From positions 232,105 to 296,104 of the forward strand of contig NZ_JAKTTI010000002.1 of assembly GCF_022427965.1 (NCBI RefSeq): DNA of 64,000 nucleotides. The letters run 5' to 3'. The position numbers and the translations under genes are program-made. This document shows positions 1-8,270 of the stretch, in pieces; positions within the stretch are counted from its first letter, which is position 1, and every line of letters begins with the position of its first letter. This stretch comes from Fredinandcohnia quinoae (GTDB lineage Bacteria; Bacillota; Bacilli; Bacillales; Bacillaceae_L). The notes beneath the pieces are model-generated. The model had not been told where the DNA came from, made no database searches, and saw only the letters and a program-made list of their open reading frames with translations.

Positions 1-1265
1 GAGCTAGCTCTGTTTTGTATTTTTAAGACTGGAATATCAATTGATACTGTAGTACCAATTTCTAATTCACTCTTATAAGAAATTGTCCCGTTCATTGCAT
101 GGATAATTCTTGTCGAAACCGTTGTCCCTACACCGGTCCCCTTATCTTTTGTTGTATAAAATAATGTTCCAATTCTGTCAAGTTGATCTGCATCCATCCC
201 CTTACCTGTATCTGTAATAGCGATGTATGCAGAATCATCATCTGACGATAACTCAATGGTTACAGAACCGCCTGTACTTGTTGCCTCAATTCCATTTTTA
301 ATAATATTTACAAGCGCCTGCTTTAATTGATTTCGATCAGTTTTTACAACCGATTCATCATTCAAATGATGAGTTAGCCTTACCCCTTCCTTTGCTGCCA
401 AGGGATCGAGTAGTTGGATCACATTATAGATCACTTCTCGTAATTTTAATTCTTCTACCTTCTCGAATTGGGGCTTTGCAAAATTTAAATAGTCATTAAT
501 AATAGATTCAGCCCGACCTAATTCACTTAACACTAGCGGAAAGTATGATTCTTGTTTTTTCATCTCTTCTTTTTGCATCAATTGGAGAAATCCTTTTACG
601 ACTGTTAAAGGGTTACGAACTTCATGAGCGATCGATGCAGCTAATTCACCAAGTGTATTTAACTTCTCTGCACGCTGAATCTCCTTTTTCATCATCAATC
701 TTTCAATCATTCCCTCAATTAAAATAGTGGATAAAAAAATCCCAAAAACATTGACAATACAAATAATACTTATGACAAACAACACTTCTGTTAAATCATA
801 CATGTGCTTATAAGAAAAAATATGGAATGACATCACTGAAAAAATTACAAATGGCGGCCACAATCCAATTAATACAGCCACAATGATTCTATTTTTAGGC
901 TTATATTTCCAAAATTGCTTATAAAATAACATTGGAAGAACTGCAGATAATGAAGTAATGATATATGGTAAATATAAAAACTCCCCACCTATTATTGTCC
1001 GTGTTATTAGAATAATAACCAGGACAAATCCACCAGCTAACGGTCCCCCATAGAAAATTGCTAGTAAAAGGGGTACATAACGAAGGTCCCATGTAAGACC
1101 TAGACTATAGTAAGGAAAGATCATACAAAGGAATGCTGTTATCCCTCCACTTATTCCCGCAATTAATGGAAAGTTATTACTTGCTTTATCTTCAAATAAT
1201 AATCTATAAACAAAAATTGGCATGAGCGTAATTAAGACGTGTAAAAGGAGTTTTTCAATGATCAT
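1..1265 (-). CDS. Sporulation-type sensor histidine kinase, KinB-like (3' end cut by window edge)
   Basis: About 421 residues are visible, and the frame runs off the left edge, so the C-terminus is missing. The first ~185 residues are five or six hydrophobic segments, as in the multi-membrane input domain of KinB/LytS-type sensors. The kinase core follows: H-box with phospho-acceptor His214 (IAHEVRNPLTVVKGF), an N-box (LKQALVNIIKNGIEA), a DTGKGM G1 box and a G2 box GTGVGTTVS. B. subtilis KinB is about 428 residues, so only a few are likely lost. The ATG at 1265 follows an AGGAGA site. By family it would autophosphorylate and feed the Spo0F/Spo0A relay; other Bacillus orphan kinases share this plan, so the exact gene is not certain. 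It is divergent from the fusion gene at 1459. Confidence 0.85.
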   Translation of the reverse strand, partial: MIIEKLLLHVLITLMPIFVYRLLFEDKASNNFPLIAGISGGITAFLCMIFPYYSLGLTWDLRYVPLLLAIFYGGPLAGGFVLVIILITRTIIGGEFLYLPYIITSLSAVLPMLFYKQFWKYKPKNRIIVAVLIGLWPPFVIFSVMSFHIFSYKHMYDLTEVLFVISIICIVNVFGIFLSTILIEGMIERLMMKKEIQRAEKLNTLGELAASIAHEVRNPLTVVKGFLQLMQKEEMKKQESYFPLVLSELGRAESIINDYLNFAKPQFEKVEELKLREVIYNVIQLLDPLAAKEGVRLTHHLNDESVVKTDRNQLKQALVNIIKNGIEATSTGGSVTIELSSDDDSAYIAITDTGKGMDADQLDRIGTLFYTTKDKGTGVGTTVSTRIIHAMNGTISYKSELEIGTTVSIDIPVLKIQNRAS

Positions 1266-1379
1266 CGCATCTTCTCCTATTTTATAGTTATGTTTAGAAT
1301 ACGACAAAGGTAGACTATTTCCTCTAAAATTTGAGGAAACATTTTAAAAGTTCTGTACATAATTCAAATAGCGAAATTT

Positions 1380-1401
1380 ATTTTACTTTATAAAGTAAAA
1401 T
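1380..1401. promoter_or_regulatory. Perfect 22-bp palindrome, candidate operator
   Basis: Two 11-base arms, ATTTTACTTTA and TAAAGTAAAAT, abut with no spacer and match perfectly. It lies in the 193-bp region between the divergent KinB-like gene and the helix-turn-helix/F1-beta fusion gene, about 58 bp upstream of the latter. A short perfect palindrome beside an HTH gene is the usual arrangement for autoregulation. No T-run follows it, so it does not look like a terminator. Which protein binds it is inference. Confidence 0.5.
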
Positions 1402-1458
1402 CCACTTGCCTTTTAACGGAATATAATTTACTCTTAGAAGTAACAGGAGGTGAAAATA

Positions 1459-2505
1459 TTGGAAAATATCCGATTAAATGTTGCTTTATTGCGTAGAAGA
1501 GTACCTAATTTAACTTCAGCTGCACGCTCAGTTGGCTTACGACCTGCTACAGTTTCTAATTTGTGCACAGGAAAAATACCAGTAGGTCGTTCCGAAGTTC
1601 GTACACTTGTTGCACTTGCCGATCTGGCTGAATGCAGTTTGGATGAATTAATCATTAGAGGGGAGAAAATCGAAATGATTGAAACAGGAATAAAAACTCT
1701 TGATTTATTTGCACCATTAGCAAAAGGTGGAACAATTGGTCTAGTAGCTCGTCCTGGAATGGGTCAATTAGTCTTACTTGCTGAAATGCTTCACAGACTT
1801 AAAGCGAGTGGTTATGTTACAGTTTTGCTAAAACCTGAGGGAGAGCATCCGGAAGTTAATGACATTATGGATGAAATTCAATTTGTCTCACATACAATTG
1901 AAGAAGCTTATGAAAAACTTGCAAAACTCGGCAAAGATAAAGAAATTGCTTTTGCTGCTGATCGATCACATGTTATTTCAGGAGAAATTCAGGATCTTCA
2001 GGAACGATTACAAAATATTGGAATTGACTCTGTCACGACTTTCCTTGTTGATTTGAAAGGTGATGTGGTAGATGAGGATTTACCATTCGGACCACTTGAA
2101 ACCTTATGGCAATTTGACGCAGACCTATCAGCTAGACATCACTTTCCAGCCGTTAATCCCATCTATTCAACATCTTCTGTACTAGAAGGTGCTCATCTAG
2201 ATCAAACACATCTAACTATTCAGCAACGTGCAAAAAAATTATTACGGCGTTATCGCGAATTACGTTCATTAGTCAGTATTCATGGCGTTGAGAAACTCCC
2301 AAGCTCTGAAATCCAAACATACAAACGCGGCGAACGCCTTGAAGCTTATTTAACACAACCATTTTACGTAGCAGAAGCTTTTACCGGTAAAAAAGGAGAA
2401 TCCATTCAGCTTCAAGATACACTAAATGACATTCGTAAAATTATGGACGGAGTTGTCGATTCAATCGAGGTTGATCAATTGACCTATATTGGAAAACTTA
2501 ACTAA
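1459..2505 (+). CDS. Helix-turn-helix protein fused to a degenerate F1-ATPase beta-like domain
   Basis: About 348 residues from the TTG at 1459, preferred because AGGAGG (1445-1450) sits 8 nt before it; the GTG at 1450 overlaps that site. Residues ~5-65 form an XRE-like HTH (SAARSVGLRPATVSNLCTG). From ~73 to the end it follows ATP synthase beta: ETGIKTLDLFAPLAKGG, then a P-loop counterpart GLVARPGMGQL, LQERL, FPAVNPIYSTSSVL, LLRRYRELRSLVSIHG, and the C-terminal QPFYVAEAFTGKKGES. The beta-barrel domain is absent, replaced by the HTH. The Walker A lysine and threonine are Gln103 and Leu104, and no clear Walker B aspartate is seen, so hydrolysis is unlikely. I infer a DNA-binding regulator with a repurposed nucleotide-sensing fold. 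No target is known to me. Confidence 0.8.
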   Translation: MENIRLNVALLRRRVPNLTSAARSVGLRPATVSNLCTGKIPVGRSEVRTLVALADLAECSLDELIIRGEKIEMIETGIKTLDLFAPLAKGGTIGLVARPGMGQLVLLAEMLHRLKASGYVTVLLKPEGEHPEVNDIMDEIQFVSHTIEEAYEKLAKLGKDKEIAFAADRSHVISGEIQDLQERLQNIGIDSVTTFLVDLKGDVVDEDLPFGPLETLWQFDADLSARHHFPAVNPIYSTSSVLEGAHLDQTHLTIQQRAKKLLRRYRELRSLVSIHGVEKLPSSEIQTYKRGERLEAYLTQPFYVAEAFTGKKGESIQLQDTLNDIRKIMDGVVDSIEVDQLTYIGKLN

Positions 2506-2520
2506 TATCCCCAAAAATGC

Positions 2521-2556
2521 AAAAAGCTGTACTGAATTCTATCAGACAGCTTTTTT
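2521..2556. terminator. Bidirectional terminator between the F1-beta-like fusion gene and ctaG
   Basis: Ten-bp perfect stem AAAAAGCTGT / ACAGCTTTTT with a 15-nt loop, T-run on one side and A-run on the other. It overlaps the stop codon of ctaG and sits 16 bp after the convergent fusion gene, so it can serve both. Confidence 0.8.
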
Positions 2557-3384
2557 AGCTCTTCGTTCTTTTAAATAAATCAATAACGCTCCAATTCCGA
2601 ATAGAACTGCCTGGGATATTCCCAATAGAATCGCCCCATTTTTCTGTTCAGCAAACGGAGGGTACGGTAATAAAGTTTCAAGGAAGTTGGCTGGTATTTC
2701 TGTTCCAGGCGGCAAACATAACTCTAAAGCTGAAAGCATTAAGCTTGTATCACTATACACAGTGTATAGCTCTTTATCAGCTAGTAGTAAGAATAACGTA
2801 ACAGGAATAAATAATAGTACGTTTACAAAAATATAAATGAATTTTTTCTTTATATTTAATCGGTCATATTTCTGAATCGGTGATATTAATGGCCACCATA
2901 CTAACATCGCAGCTACTACTAAACCAATTAAAAAGAAGTAATTTGTAAAATAACCTGTTCTTATCCAATCAAATACAACCGGAATATGATATCCCATGAA
3001 CAAGGCATGGAACAGAACAATTGTAAAAACAGGATGTGTAAGAACGGAATATATTTTTCTAGCAACGCCTTTATTAAGCAGCTTTTCAAGTAAATCAGTT
3101 TTTAAGCCCATGACTATTAATGGGGCAACTACAAGTAAAAGCAAGATCATTTGAATGATATGGGCTCGAAAAAGCATTCTCCCTAATAGATTTAGTGGAC
3201 TTCCCATGGTTAATAAAATTAGGATCATACTGCTTATAAAAGCGATTGATTTAAATGTAGTATGACTCTTTGATGTCGGTAAAAGAAATAAATATAGAAC
3301 AATAAGGATTAAAGAAAAAAAGATAATTCCGCCATTCCACTGGGCATGAAAACTAAAGCCCTCCAAAATTTGACCTATCATCAT
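2542..3384 (-). CDS. ctaG: Cytochrome c oxidase assembly factor CtaG
   Basis: 280 residues with about seven hydrophobic membrane segments, matching the CtaG (caa3_CtaG) family needed for assembly of the caa3-type oxidase in B. subtilis (about 297 residues there). Recognisable parts include the MILLLLVVAPLIVMGLK segment and the GYHIPVVFDW loop. It is a lone gene here, away from any ctaCDEF genes, while the nearest oxidase in the window is qoxABCD at 27.5-31.4 kb. A perfect Fnr-type site lies 59-74 bp upstream of the start, implying oxygen-dependent control. The ribosome site before the ATG is weak (GGTGAT). Confidence 0.88.
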   Translation of the reverse strand: MMIGQILEGFSFHAQWNGGIIFFSLILIVLYLFLLPTSKSHTTFKSIAFISSMILILLTMGSPLNLLGRMLFRAHIIQMILLLLVVAPLIVMGLKTDLLEKLLNKGVARKIYSVLTHPVFTIVLFHALFMGYHIPVVFDWIRTGYFTNYFFLIGLVVAAMLVWWPLISPIQKYDRLNIKKKFIYIFVNVLLFIPVTLFLLLADKELYTVYSDTSLMLSALELCLPPGTEIPANFLETLLPYPPFAEQKNGAILLGISQAVLFGIGALLIYLKERRAKKAV

Positions 3385-3442
3385 GTATCACCAAACTTTT
3401 TTAGATATATATCTATTGTAAGGATACATCACATGTAAGGTA

Positions 3443-3458
3443 TGTGATATAAATCACA
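3443..3458. promoter_or_regulatory. Fnr-type box upstream of ctaG
   Basis: TGTGA-TATAAA-TCACA, a perfect match to the Bacillus Fnr consensus TGTGA-N6-TCACA. On the minus strand a TACAAT -10 candidate (3420-3415) puts the start near 3408, so the box centres at about -42.5, one base from the usual class II activator position. Confidence 0.65.
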
Positions 3459-3562
3459 GTTTTCCAACTCAAAGTGGAATCTCCATAAAAAAGCCATAAT
3501 TCCTACCAAACTCAAAAAGCTTGTTCAAGTAAATTCGTAAGGCATCAAATAGTCATTTCATT

Positions 3563-5179
3563 TTATCGACGATTCTGCATGTATTTCAGCCATTTCCTTT
3601 GCTTATAGCTCCCTAAGAAATAACCGATTAATGAGAGTCCCAGTGCACCAGAGGATATTTTCCAGATGAGTGAATCCCCTAAATGGATTCCGACCATTAT
3701 TCCAACAGCACTCAACAGGGATAGCTGGAATGCATACTTCTTTTGGTTCTCATAAATTGTAAATTGAAATTGTCTTCGTTGTTCAGTTTCCTTCATCTCT
3801 TCAAGCTTTTGTGGGGTTTGTAGAATTTCCCCAATCGAATGAAAGACTTTGAAAAGCGGTTGCGAGTTGATCCATTTCCATATGAGGTCCCATTTGTTAC
3901 CTCCTTGTTGTTTAATCCACTCGATAAAGGTTGGTTTCCAAACATCCATTTGATCTTCATCTGGAGCAATTGTATGTACCATTCCCTCTATCGTTACAAA
4001 AGATCTTCCTAAAAAGACAAATCGAGTAGGAACTTGGATCGGTAGTGCTCGAACAACATCATTCATTTCTCTTTTTAATGCAAAAAGATCCACATTCTCT
4101 AACTTAGTAAGATCAAAGGATAACCATTCTGCCAATAATTTTTCAATCATTTTGTCATCAGCATTCGGTAACAAGAAACCTAAATCAGATAGACACTCGA
4201 TGACAGCTGGATAATTTTTTACCAATACACCTTCAACTAACCTCTGAAAAGTATCAGCATCCTTCTTTGAAATTTCTCCTACCATTCCAAAGTCAAGTAA
4301 CACGATTGTACCATCTTGTCTAATGAGGATATTCCCTGCATGAGGGTCAGCATGAAATAGCCCAGCTTCTAGCCATTGAGGTAAAAACATCAATAAGAGC
4401 CTTTGTGCCATTTCTTTACGATTAATCTGATGTTCACCCAGCTTTTCAAGTTCAGTTACTTTTATTCCATCAATCCATTCCATAACCAGTACCCTTGATG
4501 TACATAGGTCTGGATAGAAAGATGGGATTTTCAGACCATTCAACTCTTTAAAGTGCTCCTGAAAATATAAGGCTGCCTCCATTTCTTTTTCAAAATCAAG
4601 TTCTCGTTCAATGACTTGTTTCAATTCCTGAAATAACACCTTAAAGTTAATGAAGCCCTTTGGTACAGGTGCAAAATAATGAGCAAACCAAATAATGATT
4701 GCTAATGAGTGAAAATCTGTTTGCACAATTGAACGTATATTAGGTCTCTGAACCTTAATCGCAACCAAAGTACCATCATTTAATACTCCTTGAAAAACTT
4801 CCCCGATTGAAGCTGATGCAATTGATTGCGTATTTATTGAACGCACCCTTTGCTCAATCGATCCGTTCCACTCCTTTTCCAAAATTTCTTTAATGTCCTC
4901 CCAAGGCGAAGGAGGTACTTTATCAACTAAGTCTTGAATTTGACGAATAAATGCATTTGGAAGTAAATCCCCACGAATACTCAATAATTGGCCTATTTTG
5001 ATCAACAATCCTTCTAGGTCAAATAAGGTTGTACGGAAGGTTTTACCTACCTTTTCCCAAAGCTTCTCCCATTCATGCTCTGGCTTTTTCGTCAATTTGT
5101 ACCAATATACCTGAATGAATATCGAAAATGCCATAGACAAAACCTTATACATTCTAATCAGTTTGCGATTGGATTTCAT
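3563..5179 (-). CDS. ABC1/AarF/UbiB-family atypical kinase
   Basis: 538 residues, the usual length for bacterial UbiB-family proteins. Family marks are present: the KxGQ motif (K61-I-G-Q64, followed by LLSIRGDLLP), the alanine-rich loop IASASIGEVFQG replacing the glycine-rich loop, VAIKVQRP with the ATP-binding lysine, HADPHAGNIL catalytic loop and LLDFGMVG metal-binding DFG. Two membrane segments close the C-terminus (~485-530). In proteobacteria UbiB supports ubiquinone synthesis; a role in menaquinone or lipid homeostasis here is inference. A nitrilase-gene remnant with its own ribosome site ends 15 bp upstream. Start ATG follows GAGGGAG. Confidence 0.88.
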   Translation of the reverse strand: MKSNRKLIRMYKVLSMAFSIFIQVYWYKLTKKPEHEWEKLWEKVGKTFRTTLFDLEGLLIKIGQLLSIRGDLLPNAFIRQIQDLVDKVPPSPWEDIKEILEKEWNGSIEQRVRSINTQSIASASIGEVFQGVLNDGTLVAIKVQRPNIRSIVQTDFHSLAIIIWFAHYFAPVPKGFINFKVLFQELKQVIERELDFEKEMEAALYFQEHFKELNGLKIPSFYPDLCTSRVLVMEWIDGIKVTELEKLGEHQINRKEMAQRLLLMFLPQWLEAGLFHADPHAGNILIRQDGTIVLLDFGMVGEISKKDADTFQRLVEGVLVKNYPAVIECLSDLGFLLPNADDKMIEKLLAEWLSFDLTKLENVDLFALKREMNDVVRALPIQVPTRFVFLGRSFVTIEGMVHTIAPDEDQMDVWKPTFIEWIKQQGGNKWDLIWKWINSQPLFKVFHSIGEILQTPQKLEEMKETEQRRQFQFTIYENQKKYAFQLSLLSAVGIMVGIHLGDSLIWKISSGALGLSLIGYFLGSYKQRKWLKYMQNRR

Positions 5180-5194
5180 GAATCTCCCTCACAA

Positions 5195-5368
5195 TCAACT
5201 ATTTTTGCCAATCGATAGTAAATGGGTTGTAAAAAATTTAGGAAAAATGACGAATTCTGTCCCAAATTCCTTTGCCATTTTGATATAATGAATACATTGC
5301 GAAGCAAACTCATCAAATGAATGAATTGTTTGAAGATGATATTTCACTGCCGAAACTCTCATTTTCAA
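5195..5368 (-). pseudogene. N-terminal remnant of a carbon-nitrogen hydrolase (nitrilase family)
   Basis: A TTG at 5368 behind AAGGAGG opens a 57-residue frame that resembles the first ~55 residues of Bacillus carbon-nitrogen hydrolases (RVSAVKYHLQTIHSFDEFA, then FGTEFVIFPKFFTTHLLSIG). The family's catalytic glutamate in FPEFFTT is here lysine, and a TGA ends the frame where the remaining ~230 residues should follow. No continuation is seen in the UbiB gene 15 bp downstream. I read it as a decayed gene that may survive as the translated leader of the UbiB transcript. A working small peptide cannot be excluded. Family identity rests on memory of the nitrilase N-terminus. Confidence 0.6.
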
Positions 5369-5561
5369 TATTTAATCCCTCCTTATAAACACTTACTTCG
5401 ATTATACAATTTTTCCTAAAATAAAACAGTCAAAGTATGTGCCTTATAGAACATGAACTTCATAGATTAATATTGTAAAATTTTCGTAATATCATTGAAA
5501 CATTTCCGCAACATAAAACGTCTTATATAGTGAAGAATATCCAACAAAGAGGGAATGCGTG

Positions 5562-6578
5562 ATGTCAGGGAGAATGAACAGAAGAAGAAGAAGGAAAAGG
5601 AAATTACATTTTATCAAATTGGTCGGGTTATTCAGCTTTATTATTTTAGTAGGTTTAAGTTCTTATTTAATTTTACAGTCTAAATTTCAGGCAGAAGCAA
5701 ATGCAGCACCACCTAAATCCGAACAATCGGCAGAGCATAATTTGAAAGAAGACCTAAAAGACCAAATTGATAAAAACAAGGCAAAAGACAAAGCAACCAA
5801 AGAAAATAATGACAGCTTAGAACAAGAAAAGCTAGATAAAAAGAAAGCAAATTCTAACAAAGAAACAGATGAGAAGAACACTGAAAAAGAGAATTCTAAA
5901 AATAGCGAAAAAAATACAGGAACTGATAAAGTTATAGATAAAAAACCCCCAACAAATGCAACAGAACCACCAGTAACAACTTCAAAGACAGTATATCTTA
6001 CCTTTGACGATGGTCCACATAAGGTTTCAGGTGACATTCTTGCATTATTAGAAGAATACAATGCGAAAGCAACTTTTTTTATGCTCGATGGAAATATGAA
6101 GATGTATCCAGATGCAGTAAAAAAGATGGTACAACAAGGTCATGGTGTTGGTTCACACGGTGTAACACATGATAAAAATAAATTCTATAAATCTACAAAT
6201 TCCGTAATTGGCGAAATGAGTCAAACATTGCAAACCATTCATAACCTTACTGGTGTAGATTCTGACTTAATTCGTACTCCATATGGAAGCTCACCACATA
6301 TGACACCTGCTTACAAAAAAGCTGTTGTCAATGCAGGGTATAAAATGTGGGATTGGAACATCGACAGCAGAGATTGGTATTTCAAAGATTCCAGATATGT
6401 TGATAGTGTAATCGAACAGTTTAATAAAGTAAAAAATGGTAACGAACCAATCGTCATCTTACTTCATGAAAAACCAGAGACACTTGCACAATTACCTAAA
6501 TTACTAGATTACTTGAGTGAACAAAACTATGAATTCAAAGCAATTGACTCCTCAATGGAGCCTATACAATTTCCTTAA
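5562..6578 (+). CDS. Membrane-anchored polysaccharide deacetylase (NodB domain)
   Basis: 338 residues from the ATG at 5562 (8 nt after GAGGG); a GTG at 5559 is also in frame. An Arg/Lys-rich start (NRRRRRKRK) and one hydrophobic segment (~20-40) act as membrane anchor or uncleaved signal. A Lys/Glu/Asn-rich low-complexity spacer (~50-130) crosses the wall, then comes a NodB domain. Catalytic pieces: TFDDGP (147-152, base Asp149 and metal Asp150), metal histidines H199 and H203 in SHGVTHD, RTPYGS, DWNIDSRDW and the final ILLHE. The likely substrate is peptidoglycan or another N-acetylated wall polymer outside the cell, as for YheN/PdaC-type enzymes. It is a single-gene unit closed by a strong terminator. 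Confidence 0.87.
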   Translation: MSGRMNRRRRRKRKLHFIKLVGLFSFIILVGLSSYLILQSKFQAEANAAPPKSEQSAEHNLKEDLKDQIDKNKAKDKATKENNDSLEQEKLDKKKANSNKETDEKNTEKENSKNSEKNTGTDKVIDKKPPTNATEPPVTTSKTVYLTFDDGPHKVSGDILALLEEYNAKATFFMLDGNMKMYPDAVKKMVQQGHGVGSHGVTHDKNKFYKSTNSVIGEMSQTLQTIHNLTGVDSDLIRTPYGSSPHMTPAYKKAVVNAGYKMWDWNIDSRDWYFKDSRYVDSVIEQFNKVKNGNEPIVILLHEKPETLAQLPKLLDYLSEQNYEFKAIDSSMEPIQFP

Positions 6579-6585
6579 TGTATAT

Positions 6586-6618
6586 AAAGAAAACTCGCCG
6601 ATTGGCGAGTTTTCTTTT
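6586..6618. terminator. Bidirectional terminator
   Basis: Stem AAAGAAAACTCGCC / GGCGAGTTTTCTTT with loop GATT, between convergent genes. A 26-bp identical core recurs at 42536-42561, and a covarying version (CACC/GGTG) forms the terminator at 18218. Confidence 0.85.
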
Positions 6619-7858
6619 AATTCACTTCTAATTTCACTCCACCCTTCCCTTTCTTCTCTGGACTGAAAATTAGTGGAAGAATAATGATAACTCCAATTAT
6701 GAACAATGCCGCTGAAACTTGATAAGAGATGGAAAGACCTACCTTTGACTTTAATACCCCCGCAATACTCATCATGATGACCATCCCTCCCATGAAGAGT
6801 GGTGTCATAATACCATTTACCCTACCTACAAACGATTCCTCTGAATTTTGAAGAATCATCGTATTAATACTAATTTGAATCGCTGGCATCATAAAGCCAC
6901 TAAAGAATTGAGCAACTAGCGTTAGCCATAAAATCGTTGAGAATCCCATTATTGACATTGTAATTGCATCGACTACCATACCGATTGCCAAAAGAAGGAT
7001 TGGCGAAATTTTCTTTGATAAAGCTAAAGCAACTCCCCCGCCAAGAATCATCGCAATCCCATTTATCGCTAGAAACCATTGTAAGAATTCCTTTTCTAAA
7101 TGTAATTGTTCGGTCACGATAAATATTCCTAGTGGTTGAATAAGCCCAATTCCAAGACCCGCCATTAGGAAGTTCCCTCCAAGGATAGTAAGGAAACGAC
7201 TATTTCGAACATATTTAAAGCCTTGGATTAATTCCTCCTTGACTGTCGATTCTACTTCCTTCGTTTCAATCCGATCCTTAGGAAGGAAGGTCAACGCTGC
7301 AGCAGAGAGCAAAAACATAACTCCAGTAATAGCGATTGATATATGAATCCCAAATTGTTGGAAAAAGAAGGTGCCAATAACAGGTCCTAAAATCATAAAG
7401 ATCGCAAACATTGTTTGGTACAAGGACATTCCCATTTGCATTTGTGCAGCTGGTATATGAATTTTAAACAATTTCATTCCTGATGGCTGAGAAAATTGAG
7501 ATAGAATCGCTGAAATCAGCATCGCAAAGAATACAGCTTTCCATGTGGCAAACACAAGAAGCGCAAGTACAACAAATACAGAGATTGCACTTAAGATATC
7601 ACACCAAACCATCGTCCGCTTCGGTCGCCAACGGTCCGCAAAAGTCCCTCCAATTATTGAAAAAATAAAAATTGGGGCAAATTCCGCAACAGAAATCAGT
7701 GATACGGCAAATGGATCCCCATCTGTTTCTTCCATCACAAATAATAATACTGAAAAATTTCGAATCCAGATTCCAAGCTGCAAAAATAATCCAGAAGCTA
7801 ATATTGCCTGGATAAATTTATTCCGAAATAAACTTGTGATACTGCCATCTTGTGTCAT
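6617..7858 (-). CDS. MFS transporter (enterobactin-exporter/MFS_3-like)
   Basis: About 413 residues, twelve predicted membrane segments. The early loop carries the major facilitator signature GGTFADRWRPKRTMVW, and the FAPIFIFSIIGG and QPSGMKLFKIHIP regions resemble the MFS_3 group that exports drugs or siderophores. The second in-frame ATG (7858) is spaced 9 nt from GGAGG, against 3 nt for the ATG at 7864, so the later one is preferred. No regulator or biosynthetic gene adjoins it, so the substrate is unknown. Confidence 0.8.
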   Translation of the reverse strand: MTQDGSITSLFRNKFIQAILASGLFLQLGIWIRNFSVLLFVMEETDGDPFAVSLISVAEFAPIFIFSIIGGTFADRWRPKRTMVWCDILSAISVFVVLALLVFATWKAVFFAMLISAILSQFSQPSGMKLFKIHIPAAQMQMGMSLYQTMFAIFMILGPVIGTFFFQQFGIHISIAITGVMFLLSAAALTFLPKDRIETKEVESTVKEELIQGFKYVRNSRFLTILGGNFLMAGLGIGLIQPLGIFIVTEQLHLEKEFLQWFLAINGIAMILGGGVALALSKKISPILLLAIGMVVDAITMSIMGFSTILWLTLVAQFFSGFMMPAIQISINTMILQNSEESFVGRVNGIMTPLFMGGMVIMMSIAGVLKSKVGLSISYQVSAALFIIGVIIILPLIFSPEKKGKGGVKLEVN

Positions 7859-8024
7859 AGGCATTTTCCTCCACTTTTTTTCTTATGTTAAGACTTTAAA
7901 TGAATATGGTGAATTTTACAATAGTTTATATATGCCTATTTTTCACCCATTATTTGCTATATTTTTTTATTTTATTGATATACACTATACTAATATCGAG
8001 ATTTTAAAAAGAAGGTGTTACTAT

Positions 8025-8222
8025 ATGAATGGGCAAAATCGCTCAAATATCGTTCCGGGTGCCAGGGTTAATATTGTATTAAAGCAGGATCAAAAATCCG
8101 GAAAACTCACGAATGGAATTGTTAAAGATATTTTAACAAAATCAAGTTCACATCCCCATGGGATCAAAGTTCGGCTTATGGATGGGCAGGTTGGACGAGT
8201 AAAGGAAATTATTGAGGAATAA
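8025..8222 (+). CDS. ywbE: YwbE family protein (DUF2196)
   Basis: 65 residues from the ATG at 8025, 7 nt after GAAGGTG. The frame extends upstream to 7545 but that part is antisense to the MFS gene and has no ribosome site. The sequence (IVPGARVNIVLKQDQKSGKL, then GIVKDILTKSS and VRLMDGQVGRV) is the compact conserved YwbE domain found across Firmicutes. Its biochemical role is unknown; the beta-rich, glycine-spaced pattern is compatible with a nucleic-acid-binding fold, but that is only inference. The start lies 166 bp from the divergent MFS gene. Confidence 0.82.
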   Translation: MNGQNRSNIVPGARVNIVLKQDQKSGKLTNGIVKDILTKSSSHPHGIKVRLMDGQVGRVKEIIEE

Positions 8223-8270
8223 TGAAATAAATTGATCTAAAATTAGTTAAGAGAAACGAGGAATTTTTAT

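Noticed and set aside
5687..6061. 124-residue frame antisense to the deacetylase gene
   Set aside because: Arises from the Lys/Glu/Asn-rich low-complexity spacer read in reverse, giving a Phe/Ser-rich peptide with no start signals.
7545..8024. Long upstream extension of the ywbE frame
   Set aside because: It runs antisense through the MFS gene and has no ribosome site; the ATG at 8025 with GAAGGTG gives the normal family length.
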